A DNA stretch of 64,000 bases. Origin: Ephydatia muelleri (taxonomy: Eukaryota > Porifera > Demospongiae > Spongillida > Spongillidae). Location: the NCBI GenBank assembly GCA_013339895.1, contig JABACO010000014.1, forward strand, positions 1,403,046-1,467,045, written 5' to 3'. Below the pieces are notes generated by a model, which was given only the letters and a program-made list of their open reading frames with translations, ran no database searches and was not told the DNA's origin. Position 1 is the first letter of the stretch. Every line of letters begins with the position of its first letter. The position numbers and the translations under genes were made by a program. Positions 19,549 through 30,834 of this stretch are shown here, one piece after another.

Positions 19549-20453
19549 TGTTCCTTTTGTAGGCATTGAAAATATCTTGTCAGGACTAGTGTCAGCCAGC
19601 CGTGTCAACACCTGAGAGGCCATCTGCACTTCAGTTCGTGTAGGTGAAACACTACACTCATGTGTATTGTACTCACAAGCCCGCATGTCCCTTGTGCAAG
19701 TAATGCAATGGACCATTACATTACTTAGCAATGCCTGGACTAAGGGCGGGGCTGGCTTTAATTCTGATGGGATTACAGGTGTTTCAGAATAACAGCAGGG
19801 ACATTTAACATCATTGCAGTTAAATGCCCTGAACAGCTGCACAGTGCACATGGTGCACACTAGTGCTCTACATGGGAGCTCTAGTGGTTGGCACAAGACA
19901 TCCAGGCAGACTGAACAAAGAAGCTGTTCCATTACTGTATTCAATTGGCTTGCTAGTGGGGCATCCGGTAAGCAGTTTGGTGGTGCAATTCCCTTAATGT
20001 AGCCAATAATTGAATTGGCCTTGGAACGACCTCCGGGATGTCTAGTTTTTCTCAGTGGTCCTGTTTTGGGAAGGCACATCTGGATGGTGGATGTGCATGT
20101 ATATGTGTATATGAGATTTAAGCTAGCTGCATGGTCATATACATGTGTACATGTATTAATACCTTGCAACATTCTTCATTATGGGCTTGCCATACATAGA
20201 CTGTCGTTGACGATTTGTATGGAGAAAGATGGTGTTCAGCATGTAGAGACTTGTCGATGACTAGCTTGCACCGGTAACAAAAGAACAGAGGGTGAATGTC
20301 TGGGACATCATGGGTAATGTCAAACCCAAAGACACTGTGCAGATGCTTTGCAAACACTTTGCACTCATATGATGGTCTATTATTCTCTCCTCTGCTATTT
20401 AGAAATCTCCCTACATACTCTACAGTGCTGCTGAACTTTCTCTCTGTGGTCAT
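19549..20453 (-). CDS. RAG1-like N-terminal protein: zinc-binding region and RING finger
   Basis: Two exons, 20453-20163 and 20079-19549, with an 83-bp GT-AG phase-0 intron. Exon 1 has SVFGFDITHDVPDIHPLFFC-x2-C and VWQAHNEECC, aligning with RAG1 VFRIDVKADVDSIHPTEFC and its WxxH...C-x2-C end. Exon 2 opens (R)KTRHPGGRSK, then a RING: LLCSVCLDVLCQPLELPC, VCTMC, CPCC, followed by a post-RING VHCITC...THEC zinc motif as in RAG1. In the RING, the usual His of C-x-H-x2-C is Ala (CRALVC), so E3 activity is doubtful. Exon 2 ends at AAAGGAACA|GTAAGT. An in-frame MNNLCFGC lies just upstream (ATG 20492) but is separated by two stops, so the true start is uncertain. Confidence 0.78.
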
Positions 20454-20520
20454 CCATCACGCCTATATGCAACCGAAGCACAGATTATTCATAAGACTCA
20501 CTGCCGTAGTGTAGCGCGAA

Positions 20521-21540
20521 AAAAACTAGTGGCAATTGCAGACTGATGTTTTCAGATAGTGATTTCATTTCTCTCCATGTTGCTATATACTAACCTCTTT
20601 GAAAATTTGCAGGGCGTCCGTAGAACAAACCTGAAGTGCACCCCCTTCTACGTCACGCGTGATGATTAGTGCAAAAAGAGGATGCGCAATTGCTATGTAT
20701 GGATTGCGCAAATGGCATAATAAGGACTAGACAGATAGTGGAAGGGTTCTCTGCACTCATTCGACTTCAAATAGGCAGGATAACGTTGTTTGTTTGATTC
20801 GCGCGATGCATGTTTATAATGAGGATACATCCATTTACGGTATCGTTCTAATTACATCCCTAGTGTCCAGCCGCAAAAAGCCGTGATATATGCACAGTAA
20901 GTTAATTTACTGAAGATAGAACTTATCTATAATACTAATAGGCTGTTAATAACCGGACAATGTGAGGGGGGGGGGGGAGGCCGAGCGTTTCGATACGAAA
21001 GAGCGAGGGAGAGCCCGATATGGTTACTGCCAGCTTCTGGCCTGATACAAAAGTACGATAGTCCCAGACTAGTACCGTAGGTCTCGACTGCCAAGAGGGA
21101 CACTATGATGTCGATCGTCATGGATCGACACTTTTGACCTATATAGTGTGTTCCTTATCGTGTTCGTTTAGCCTGCTTGCAGCTCGATGAATGAAGCGCG
21201 AAGGCTAATAGGCACGTGCACTGATACAAAACATAGATATTTGCAAATGGCACTTTTCAGTACAGTTGCGACCTACGTAGGCATTTCAGCCCTACCTAGA
21301 TCGATTAACATCAAATCTGCACGTGCCGTATTTTGAATCTTTGTCTGCATACATGTGTATGGCCAGGCCAGAGTCAGTAACTACACGTAAAACGCTTTAA
21401 TTTTAATGCAAATCACCTTCGTGGGGCTTCAATGGAATAGCACTATCCCAATGCTTTCATTTTTTTTTCTTTTAAAGAAAAGTTTTGTGTAAACTCTGTA
21501 GCGCTGATCAGTCTATCACTAGGCCAAAGCCTCTGCATCA
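20521..21540. other. No recognisable gene
   Basis: No coding match or RNA gene. A G-run (about 13) is at 20967-20980. A few self-complementary words (TAGGCTGTTAATAACC, GTACCGTAGGTCTCG) are too short to call. Confidence 0.4.
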
Positions 21541-21558
21541 GGTTAAAAGCATACTACA

Positions 21559-21597
21559 CCCCCCCCCCCCCCCCCCCCCCCCCCCCCTTCTATGTTA
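21559..21597. repeat. Poly-C run (about 38 bp)
   Basis: Pure C run not obviously at an NNMT-unit junction. Like the other runs it is a likely assembly weak point. Confidence 0.95.
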
Positions 21598-21718
21598 TGC
21601 CAATGCTTGCTGGCACAGGCCCAAACCCCTCCCCTGTATCTGCACAGTGTGTGGTTAGTGCAAACATGTAATGTGCATTTAAACATACACAATTTGTCCT
21701 CTTCTGCTATTGCTATTA

Positions 21719-22150
21719 CTAACAATGAGTGTGGCTGCACCATATGTACTTCTGAATGGTGTCAGCAGTTACTGTAAGTGGCTGCACCAATGCGAGTGTT
21801 GTATTTGGCTGGATTGTAGCCACATTGCTCCACCATACCAGGGATAGGAAGGTGGAGCGGAAGTTCTTAGATGCGAGTGGCGTCCCAACTTTGAAGTGGA
21901 AGAGGGGTGAGTGGAACAGTGGCAGCATTATTTGTAGGCCTCCATTGCTAGAACTGCCTGCCTTTGGTACACTGAACACACCTGCCCATCTGGTTTGCTT
22001 GATGAAGAAGTGCATGCCAGCTGAGTACAGTGGAACGTAGGGGTATTTAAGTAAATTTGTTGAGCCTAAGGTGGATATCCCTGGAGGTGTTGAACACTCC
22101 GGATGGTCAGTCTCAGCATTGGGATCCTGGTGCTGCTCTCCCCAGTACAA
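21719..22150 (-). other. Unrecognised minus-strand frame, possible exon
   Basis: A 143-codon frame with balanced composition (STLGSTNLLKYPYVPLYSAG, MHFFIKQTRWAGVF). I recognise no family. The opposite strand is open over a similar stretch, so the frame may be chance. It is single-copy in the window, unlike most of its surroundings. Confidence 0.2.
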
Positions 22151-23420
22151 AACCAGATACAGGAGTGTCCTTGAGTAATATTTCGCCTCATCTCCATAGA
22201 AACAGTTCCAAACAGACTTTTAACACATAGCAAACAATGCCCTTTTGTTGTTGACCACTGAGCTGCACAAATGAATATTATATTTATCTTACATGTACCT
22301 ATGGGACAGCATCCAGGAAAATCAGGCTTGTAAGGTTATAATTTTATTACTATAAAAATTTCACGTTACATTAATAAATTTTTACCTTTCCTTTTCGTAC
22401 ACTTGTTCCCACACCGGTACATACTGAGAGATGTGCAATGCCTAGGCCTACGTAAGTCATTGCCTTGCACATGCATTTTATATTTATTTCACCTGAAAGA
22501 TTGCAACGGCGTTTTGCTGGTGGTGGATGTTGCAACGCAGCGCCAGACAGCAGAATAAAATACGCTACCACGCCGTTGACGCTGCTATCAGCTTCTTTGA
22601 TACTCGATAAATCGGTGCGCATTTTCTAGAATTAAAACACATGCATGTAGCCGTATTACTATTGGGGCCAATAGTAGCTCCGGCCACACCTATACTAGTA
22701 GTTGTACTTCAGTTACTTAGATAAACTACCAACGTAACAGCCTAACAGCAATACAATTATGAAATGGGCCCGGCGATGTTTACAAAAGATCCGGAACGTA
22801 TGGGTACGATAACGTACATTTATATGTAGGCTACTCAACTGGTAGCAACAAACCTTGTTACGTAGCGTTAGGAGGCGTGCAGAATCGATTTCAGGCCCGA
22901 TTTCATACTGTATAAAACTGGTACAGCTAGGGAGATACTCATTTGCCTTGTCCCGCGCGTGAGTCGATTTTGAGGGCACGAGACGGAGACAACAATCCGA
23001 TTCGATATAGGATACTTCTTTCAATTATGGAAGCCGATTTTTAAATACAAAGACCCAATTTTCAATATATATTATAGTTCTTCGATGTACTAGCTACATG
23101 TTTTTCCTTTGGCAAATTGGCGAATCGTAAAGGTATTGACACAAATGGTCATAGAATTTGTAATGAGAAAACGCACCCATTGACTACGTGTACGTTGAGG
23201 ACAATGTTATGACAATCCTAGGGAAGCGACGCCTTAAATAGGAAAAATACGGCGACCCCACTAAAAATCATGGCAAATGTAGTGTACTAACAATCCCCTT
23301 TGGCAAATGCTGAGAAAAATCTGGTGTGCTTGGTATTAAAGTACCCCATACATATCTATGGGAAGTTATTCGGTGATTCGCAAACCGCGAATTAATTAGC
23401 TTTCCCTTTGACCGCTCATT
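22151..23420. other. No recognisable gene
   Basis: Unique AT-rich sequence. AACGGCG near 22507 and CGCCGTT near 22570 echo one another over about 70 bp, but nothing further supports a structured RNA. No coding call can be supported. Confidence 0.4.
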
Positions 23421-24474
23421 TCTGGATATGCTATATTCACCTAATGTAGAACTGCTTTTTTTCCGTGGTGATAGCGTCAATTGCAGAATGATTTTTTCAG
23501 ATGGTGAAATTCCATTCCTCGATTATGCTGTTACTGATCTCTTCGAAATCTGTGAAGCCAGTCTGAAGTAGGCTCAGTCACACATCGCAAGAAACAATAC
23601 ACACACAGGCATGTGCAAGCACTAACTTTGAAGAAAGTGGAAGGGAGCTGTCAGTTATATTATGCAATTTCAGAAGATTACCTATATAGCTATGTCAATG
23701 TTCAAAGTGCTGCTTTGATTTGTGGGTAGGTAAGTGAACATTGCTAATGACCACTTCCTTCAATTGGAGTTCTCTTTGGGTTTATAGGTGTAAATAATAA
23801 TTCAAGCATCGCAGCCACATGTGTCTGTAAGGTACGAAATGATGTTATGCATGGAAATTTGTTCCATCGTTACCAGGCCTAATATACAGGTGCGTAAAAA
23901 CAGCCCTGAGAAATGCAAGAGACTAAACGTAGAGGTGTATTGCGGCTTGCCTGTGACACAACTGGAACATGATATGTGCTGTTGAATTGATTGAGTTTTG
24001 CGTTTTTTGTTCGTTTATTTTTTTGTTTTATTCTCAGCTCTTAAAGTAATCCGGACGGGGACAATTGCGCACCATTGCTACATGTACTACATAAAAATTA
24101 CATGTGCTTGAACAGATGTTATGTGGAAAGGTTTGAACTCACCTGTCACAAGGAACAAAGTAACAGTGAATCAATCTGGACAAAGAGGGATATAAATGAG
24201 GCTTGGATGAATTAAATGATGGTGATACCGTTGAGTCCAGCAACAGCATGCATCTAAGCTGACACATGACCGTCTATCATCTTAACATGTATTAACCTGT
24301 TTTCTATCGTTTGAATCTCAGTTTGCATTAATTCTTGGGACTGCATGGCATGCATACGGTGGTACGAATCAATAGAACAACACTTCATGTAAATTTCAGT
24401 ACACGGAATAAAGCCATGAGCCTAAACTGAATACAATTAATGCTATAATTATAGTTTCAAATCAGACCAGTACT
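23420..24474 (-). repeat. NNMT-unit downstream DNA (copy 2)
   Basis: Close to 51340-52301 in the same orientation and to the reverse complement of 54089-55060. It carries the same landmark words (CACTTCCTTCAATT, ATGTTATGTGGAAAGG, CATGCATACGGTGG). It lies 3' of the methyltransferase gene and has no ORF of its own. Confidence 0.85.
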
Positions 24475-25284
24475 TTATATAGCAGATGACTTCTTTTGAG
24501 CGATGACGTACATGGTGCATTCCAAATTATCTGGTAATGGCTCCGGAGATAGATGGACTAGCGGTAATATGGTGATGCTTTCTCTCACAAATCCACAGCG
24601 TTGTTGTAGAATCTCATAAATGTCGGTTTCTCTTACTTTCAGTTCCACATACCTTATCGAATCAACGTAGTTTATATTTAAGGTATCTGCTTCTGTTCCC
24701 GTACATACGCTCATCACAAGCCAGCCTCCCGGCTTCAACAGATCACATAATTTTGACAATGCCGCTCCGAATACTTCGATGGTACAGCATGCGTCCTCAA
24801 TACATGAAGCAGTGTAAATTACATCATATGGACCTTCGTAACCTTTCTGGATGAGAGGGTCTTGATAAATATCGCAACTGCAGATGGTAGAGAGACGCCT
24901 TACAGCGTCCTGCCGCTCCTCCACTTCGCCAGCCCCCTGCCCCTCCAGCTCTTCTACCACATACCTGTACAGAGCGCTGAAGTCTGGTCTACTCGGATCC
25001 TTATCAAGCCATAACTTGGCGACTGCTCTATTTTGCTCAGCGTATTCGGCTAGCACAATCTCTTGCGCGTACGGAACGGCGCTGGCTTCGAAAGCGACGA
25101 TCGGACCACATCCGTAGTTGAGTACTTTCAGGTTTGCACCTCTCTGGAAGTGGGAGGTATAGAAGTCGTGGAGATACTTAAGGGGGTTCCGATGCCAGCA
25201 ATCCAGCTTCCCGTAGTACTCCTTTATGTACGCCCAGGGTTTGAATTTCTCAAAATCCTGATCTACGTGCAGCTCTGATGACAT
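24475..25284 (-). CDS. NNMT-family methyltransferase, copy 2 (intact, 269 aa)
   Basis: Class I SAM-dependent methyltransferase of the NNMT/PNMT/TEMT family, a cytosolic enzyme type that methylates small amines. The ATG at 25284 is preceded in frame by GTG AAA; it gives MSSELHVDQDFEKFKPW. Motif I is VLNYGCGPIVAF (residues 54-65); the acidic ribose-binding position is Glu in AEYAEQN (79-85), where human NNMT has TDYSDQN. A CDIYQDPL segment, then LLKPGGWLVMS (motif III region). By my alignment human Asp197, a nicotinamide contact, is Val, so the substrate may not be nicotinamide. Single exon. A TATTTAAA box lies 52-59 bp upstream. Its nearest neighbour is the half copy at 25774, divergently oriented. 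Confidence 0.88.
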   Translation of the reverse strand: MSSELHVDQDFEKFKPWAYIKEYYGKLDCWHRNPLKYLHDFYTSHFQRGANLKVLNYGCGPIVAFEASAVPYAQEIVLAEYAEQNRAVAKLWLDKDPSRPDFSALYRYVVEELEGQGAGEVEERQDAVRRLSTICSCDIYQDPLIQKGYEGPYDVIYTASCIEDACCTIEVFGAALSKLCDLLKPGGWLVMSVCTGTEADTLNINYVDSIRYVELKVRETDIYEILQQRCGFVRESITILPLVHLSPEPLPDNLECTMYVIAQKKSSAI

Positions 25285-25335
25285 TTTCACTGCTAATGCA
25301 CGATCCAGAAGTGACCTGGGGCATCCGGCGGAATG

Positions 25336-25343
25336 TATTTAAA
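25336..25343 (-). promoter_or_regulatory. TATA-like box of NNMT copy 2
   Basis: TATTTAAA (plus strand), reading TTTAAATA towards the gene, about 52 bp before the ATG. It is conserved in position in all NNMT copies that retain upstream DNA, followed by ACATTCCGCCGGATGCC. Confidence 0.5.
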
Positions 25344-25349
25344 CGTGTA

Positions 25350-25773
25350 ACATCAGAAAAATTAAATCGAGCTACATAACTGGTGTTTAATAGGGGGAGC
25401 GTCCAAAGTGGCGCTGCATAAAGATGTATGCTTTACGTTCAAATCGCGCTACCTATATACCGTACAAGTAACTAAATACATTCTCTATATTGCACTTCAG
25501 GTTGTAAGAACACCTAGGCATATATATGTGTCGAAACGCTCGCAGCCGGGTGCGCTCTCAATTGAGCGCGACATTTATGCACAAACTGACATGAATATGA
25601 AGTGTGGAGTGACTTTCTCACCTTTTTATTTGCTATTGTGTTCCTACACTGCAGGTGCAAGCCACAACTGTAAGGTCTGCACCCGTGGTAAGTTTACACA
25701 AATGCTACGCATGTCAGGGGACATTCTCTAAGGCTACCTCAGAAGACCAAGTAGATCATGTTTCTAAAAAACA
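25350..25773. other. Unique spacer between divergent NNMT copies
   Basis: From 25350 to about 25390 it resembles the upstream DNA of the NNMT unit (AAATTAAATCGAGCTAC). The rest, to 25773, is not found elsewhere in the window and replaces the N-terminal half of copy 3. Plus-strand codons 25408-25731 are open but match nothing I know. Confidence 0.5.
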
Positions 25774-26433
25774 AACCTGAAAGTACTCAACTACGGATGT
25801 GGTCCCATCGTCGCTTTCGAAGCCAGCGCCGTTCCGTACGCGCAAGAGATTGTGCTAGCCGAATACGCTGAACAAAATAGAGCAGTCGCCAAGTTATGGC
25901 TTGATAAGGATCCGAGTAGACCAGACTTCAGCGCTCTGTACAGGTATGTGGTAGAAGAGCTGGAGGGGCAGGGGGCTGGCGAAGTGGAGGAGCGGCAGGA
26001 CGCTGTAAGGCGTCTCTCTACCATCTGCAGTTGTGATATTTATCAAGACCCTCTCATCCAGAAAGGTTATGAAGGTCCATACGATGTAGTTTACACTGCT
26101 TCATGTATTGAGGACGCATGCTATACCATCGAAGTATTCGGAGCGGCTTTGTCTAAATTATGTGATCTATTGAAGCCGGGAGGCTGGCTTGTGATGAGCG
26201 TATGTACGGGAACAGAAGCAGATACCTTAAATATAAACTACGTTGATTCGATAAGGTATGTGGAACTGAAAGTAAGAGAAACCGACATTTATGAGATTCT
26301 ACAACAACGCTGTGGATTTGTGAGAGAAAGCATCACCATATTACCGCTAGTCCATCTATCTCCGGAGCCATTACCAGATAATTTGGAATGCACCATGTAT
26401 GTCATTGCTCAAAAGAAGTCATCTGCTATATAA
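25774..26433 (+). pseudogene. NNMT-like methyltransferase copy 3: C-terminal part only
   Basis: In frame from NLKVLNYGCGPIVAFEAS (residue 51) to the normal end (QKKSSAI). It keeps the SAM-binding domain and everything downstream but lacks residues 1-50 and the promoter box. Sequence is nearly identical to copy 2 (one visible change is Tyr for Cys in DACYTIEVF). Homology starts at CAAACCTG, adjacent to where copy 1 (17968, minus) stops, as expected if an inversion of about 7.8 kb split one gene. It might be translated from an upstream exon, but none is evident. Confidence 0.88.
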
Positions 26434-27765
26434 GTACTGGACTGTTTCGAAATTTTAAATTATAGCATTTAGTTTTGCTGCGGCTAGCTTTATACTGTGT
26501 ACTGAGATTTACATGAAGTGTTATTCCATGTAGGTTGATTCGTACCACCCTATGCGTGCCATGCAGTCCCAAGAATTCACGCAAACTGAGATTTAAACGA
26601 TAGCAAAGAGGTTAATACATGTTAAGATGATAAGACGGTCATGTGTCAGCTTAGAGGCGTGTTGTAGCAATGGTGCATGCGCAATTGTCCCCGCCCGGAT
26701 TACTTTAAGAGCTGAGAAGAACAAAACACAAACCCTCCCCCACCGCAAAACTCAATCAATTCAACAACACATGTCCCAGTTGTGTAACAGGCAAGCAATA
26801 CACCTCTAAGTTTAGACTCTTGTTTTTCTCAAGGCTGTTTATAGGCACCTGTATAATAGGCCTTGTAAGGGTGGTCTAGCGGTTTTGCATGCACATAGCT
26901 CACGTTACGGACACATGTTGCGGCGATGTTTTCCCAGAAAAATTACTATTACACCTTCTACAAACCCACAAAGAACGCAAATTCAAGGAAGTGGTCATTA
27001 GCAATGTTAACTTACTACCCACAAACCACTTTGAACATTTACATAGATATATAGGTGCTCTTCTGAGATTGCATAATATAACGGAGTGTTTTTCCAGTCC
27101 ACCGTCTGCAAAGTTAGTGCTTGCACATGCCTGTGTGTGTATTGTTTCTTGCAATGCGCGACACACTTTGAGCCTACTTCAGAGTGGTTTCACAGAGATT
27201 AGTAACAGCATAAATGAGGAAAGGAAATTCACCATCTGAAAAAAATTATTTTGCAATTTACGCTCTCACTATTACAAAAGGCATTTCTACACTAGGTGAA
27301 TATAGAGTTTCGTACACATTTACACAGCTGCGGGTGGATCACCGCTATGCTATAAGGTGTTTTCTCAATAACCTCTTTCCCCTCCTAACCAAATTACCTC
27401 CAACAGTCAAACACATATGCACATCACTTGTGAACTCCCATATCTAGCACACTCTTAAAACAAGACTTGCATAAAAAGCATACCCAAACTATCTTTATCA
27501 GAGATAATTAATCATGACCACATTAATTCTTCTTTTTAAAACCAATTAACGCCGGAATATTATTTGTTTAACTACAGTAGAGTTGTCCAAAATAAACTAA
27601 AGGAGGGAGCACAAAGGAGTGTTAGGCCGTAGCACGACGGAGGGCCAAGCAATATGAACTGAAGCCGTGAACGCGAATAACTTCTAATTGGTATAATGCT
27701 TCAAAGATATGCGTCTCTCTGCTTTAATCGGTTCATTGTTTACACACGATACTATTATTATTATT
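26434..27765 (+). repeat. NNMT-unit downstream DNA (copy 3)
   Basis: Collinear with 56334-57740. It includes AATGGTGCATGCGCAATTG, a short C-rich stretch (26736-26745) where other units have long poly-C, and the GATAATTAATCATGACC block. It ends in a (TTA)n run at about 27745-27765 that directly meets RT-A; in the 57.7-kb unit an RT-B insertion and two foldbacks sit at this point. Confidence 0.85.
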
Positions 27766-28224
27766 ATTTATTTTTTAAAATATAGAAATACATATACAGC
27801 AATAATACTAAACATAGATTGCACACAGCACCGCAGCAGGCAATGCACGCTATTACTACTACGTAAATGAGCACACACAAACTACACAACGACTATGACT
27901 GAACAGCTGAGTGTTGACCTATAGTTAAGCTGGAATGTCAGATCCGATGCCATATGCTCGGGACAGCAGTGCCCTTGCATTTGCTCTGACAAGAACCAAG
28001 TTGAGCCTACCATACAGTGTTGAGGTGGCATGCGATTTGGAGCAATTTAGTCTGGCAGCCAGGTGAGTGGCAAGGCGTGAAAGATGTAAGCGTGCTTCAG
28101 CTCCCCAGCAACCATAAGTCTCAACAGCCAAAGGTATGCATGTCCAACCTAGCTCTGCATGAGCACTTAACATCATTGGAGGCATGCTTCGTTTGTTCGG
28201 AAACCCGGGCAGATGATCCTGCTG

Positions 28225-28605
28225 TTACACACGCTCATTGAGGATGCTTTGATTAAGCGGTGATGCAACAGTGAGATTAAAAGCTGCAGGTTTCTCCAGA
28301 TTCCAATTTGGCACTTGAACATCGGCTGGCCAGGTGCGCCCTTCACCGGGCTCCCATGCCTCCATTTGTCCACCAACACCCGCCTGTCTGCAAGATTCAA
28401 AAAAGTTATTCCTAAGTTGGTTGTGGCGTGACACTACATCCCCATTATATCTACATGTTAGGGCGTGGTGACCTAGGGATCTAACGACTGGGTTGCACCT
28501 ACTACCACCAAACATGTCGATACCTAGCCACCATTTTAAGGCTGTTTGGAATTCAGCTGTCAAGGTGGGGAGGTTAAGACCTGGGGTGGTATAACTGATT
28601 GCCAA
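28225..28605 (-). CDS. RT-A Cys/His and endonuclease-like segment
   Basis: Part of RT-A copy 2. It has LGHHALTCRYNGDVVSRHNQ, matching the CCHC-RHN motif of RT-B, then TWPADVQVPNW...FNLTVASPL. RT-B has RPADVLISNW...CDISVTSPL at the same place. The order finger, RH(N/D), PxD, D-x-T is that of restriction-like endonucleases of site-selective LINEs. The second acidic residue is Asn in RT-A, which would inactivate it if the alignment is right. Confidence 0.55.
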   Translation of the reverse strand: MAISYTTPGLNLPTLTAEFQTALKWWLGIDMFGGSRCNPVVRSLGHHALTCRYNGDVVSRHNQLRNNFFESCRQAGVGGQMEAWEPGEGRTWPADVQVPNWNLEKPAAFNLTVASPLNQSILNERV

Positions 28606-28665
28606 GAAGCTGCAAGGTATGATGAAGCGGACACTAAATGAGCCCTGTTTGGAATAGAGGAAGCA

Positions 28666-30032
28666 TCAAACGGCAACTGCAACTGCTTGTTCTCTATATT
28701 TTAGTGGACAGCATCTTTGGGTCATTGGAGAATTGAGCAATAGAAATGACCTCTGCCAGGAAAACACATGCATTAAAGTGGTCCAAAGATCGGAGAAGAT
28801 GGTGACTAGTGTCGGTAGCAAAGCTGACATTGAAAAGGAAGACATGAATGCTGCCAATGAGTGTAATGATGCACTGTGAAGCCCTAAACCACCCCTGCTC
28901 AGACTTAGCAAGGCCCGCTGCCAAACTAAATCAGATGGGTCAATGCACATGCTATCTGAAAAAGTCTGGCGGACCTCCTCATCAAATAAGTGCAATCCTT
29001 CCAGTGCTACAGAAGGAGGGGTGCATCTGGCAATATGACCCATCCGACAGAAACCACCGCATTGACGTAGCAACAACAGAGCAACTTGGGAGTCAACTGA
29101 ACTTACCTCTTTTAGCAGTGTCAAAAACTTAGAGGCATTTGCTCTTTTCTCCGCAATGGACTTGGCACAAAAGATTGGGTCTCCAATCAGTGCATTTAAC
29201 TTCATCCCATCAGGAAAGCCTGTAAGGCCTCCTTTTCTGAACAATTCACATTTGGAAGTATTGATAAAGAGACCCTGTGGAGGACCAAGCTGTTTAATAA
29301 TGCTGAGTGCTTGTAAAGCTGCCTGTTTTGACCCAGCAATGACCCGGTCATCCATGTACCAGGAGTGAAATGAAAGCTGTGAGCAAATTGAGTCCACTGC
29401 AATAGCAGTAACCATCTTATGGAGAACCAAGCAAAAAGAGTAAAGGTCTCCCTGCTGGACTCCAGACTCCGATCTCAATGTACCCATGGCAGAGAACAAT
29501 AAGAGATGATCACCATAACCATTGGAAGAGCTTAAAAAGTGCACCTAGCATTCATCGAGGAGAGCTTGGCGAGAAACAAGATTAAACGCATTCTGCAGGT
29601 CAATCTTCATCACTGCGAAATCATTGTCATTCACATGCTCTTCAATACAGATGCGTAACCCATGTATAATCTTCTCAACCCCATGTGGACAGGCAACACC
29701 CAGTTGGTGAGGAGAGAAAAAATCAGATGCCTTCTTCTTTGTGATCCGACATGGCATATGCTGACCAAACGTCTCAGTATGTCTCCTACAGCGATTGGAC
29801 GAATATCTGGTGGGGAGCCAGGTTTGTCCTTTGAAAGGGCAATGAGGTTACCACCCGTGAACTTGGAGACCATTAAAGGAACCTTTCCGGATGCTAGAGG
29901 ATTTACTATATCCTTAAGAGAAGAACAGATAGTTTTTTGTAATCTAACCTCAACAGCATCCAGTACATGCTGAATTCGCAATCCGGATGGCCCACACATT
30001 GTAGCCTTTGGAAAGGACCTTAAGATGGCCAA
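28666..30032 (-). CDS. RT-A reverse transcriptase region
   Basis: Two frames cover RT motifs: 30032-29631 (AILRSFPKATMCGPSGLR, PDIRPIAVGDILRRLVS, LGVACPHGVEKIIHGLR) and 29544-28666 (SESGVQQGD, HSWYMDDRV, SKCELF, RVILGVPIGDP-type region partly deleted). YMDD with the preceding Asp (VMKIDLQNAFN near 29600) forms the catalytic triad. RT synthesises cDNA from the element RNA. Loss of part of the region around 29190-29200 relative to copies 1 and 3 indicates a small deletion. Confidence 0.8.
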
Positions 30033-30834
30033 GATATTAAAATCCCATGGAAGGATAGGAGGATTGTCAGGTGTGTTGCTTGGAAGGATTACAGGAGGTG
30101 CGGCATTTGGATACTTTTGACTTCAACAATTGCCAGGTGGTGTCGTTGTTGCATGGGAGCAATTCCTGAAGAGTTCAAAACTTGGCAAGCTTGCCATATA
30201 AGTAATTCTTTGCATGCCTAATGGCCGACTGGATGTTATAGCCAGAACCTTTCGTATGGGTCTGGACTGCTTTGGATGATTCTTGTTGAGAAGCAAGCTT
30301 CCAGAGGGTTAATAAATGACCCTTTGACCACAGATCACACAGGTAGTTGATAGAAGGTGGTTTGTGGTGATGTTGTGGTGGTTTGTGGTGATGTCCTCTC
30401 CTTTTAGAAGATACCTGGACACACTTTGGAAGCAAAAAAAGCTTCAACCATGATTCTTCATTGTTAGTGTGCCAAATATCTTTGCAAAGTTGATGATAAG
30501 GTTTTTGAAAATGCTGGTCTTGCTTTAGCTGGAATGTGGTGAAAGTGGCACAATTGTTCAAAGGATGGAAGCTGGGCAGTTCTGTGTATAACTAGTGGAA
30601 CATCCATTTGTGTATTTGTATTTGACCTAGGTATAGCACATTTCCTCTGATGTGACACGATGTATAGGTGGTGACAGTGAGAACAGGTGACCATATTGTT
30701 CTCATGAAGCCAGTCATCTGGAACTGATCCAGGTAGGACACCTTGAGATGATTTTTCCACATTGAAGGGGCTACAAGTTCAGTACAGTCTTGCACAATAC
30801 ACTCCTTTCTGCCACTGTTTGTCAGGCTTTCCAG

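Larger units (their letters stand above)
19313..20492 (-). mobile_element. RAG1-like (N-RAG-TP-like) element, internally deleted
   Basis: Minus-strand remnant of a gene whose N-terminal part matches the non-core region of RAG1 (zinc-binding dimerisation domain plus RING) and whose C-terminal tail matches a protein family of invertebrate mobile elements (GEQGAESIHAKFN, IVKEHLLSIAP). Elements encoding a RAG1 N-terminus were described from the sea slug Aplysia as N-RAG-TP. Here the middle of the protein is absent: 44 bp separate the exon-2 donor at 19548 from the tail. Terminal repeats were not found. A second partial copy lies at 36190-37019 on the plus strand. Confidence 0.75.

Noticed and set aside
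19313-20492. Genuine host RAG1 or core RAG recombinase
   Set aside because: No core catalytic domain (DDE, RAG2 partner or RSS-like ends) is present; only the N-terminal modules and an unrelated-type tail are seen.
24884-25117. Ser-rich 77-codon frames antisense to the NNMT genes (24884, 25791, 50468, 55691)
   Set aside because: They appear wherever the gene does, on the opposite strand, and shift with its codon pattern; no independent evidence.
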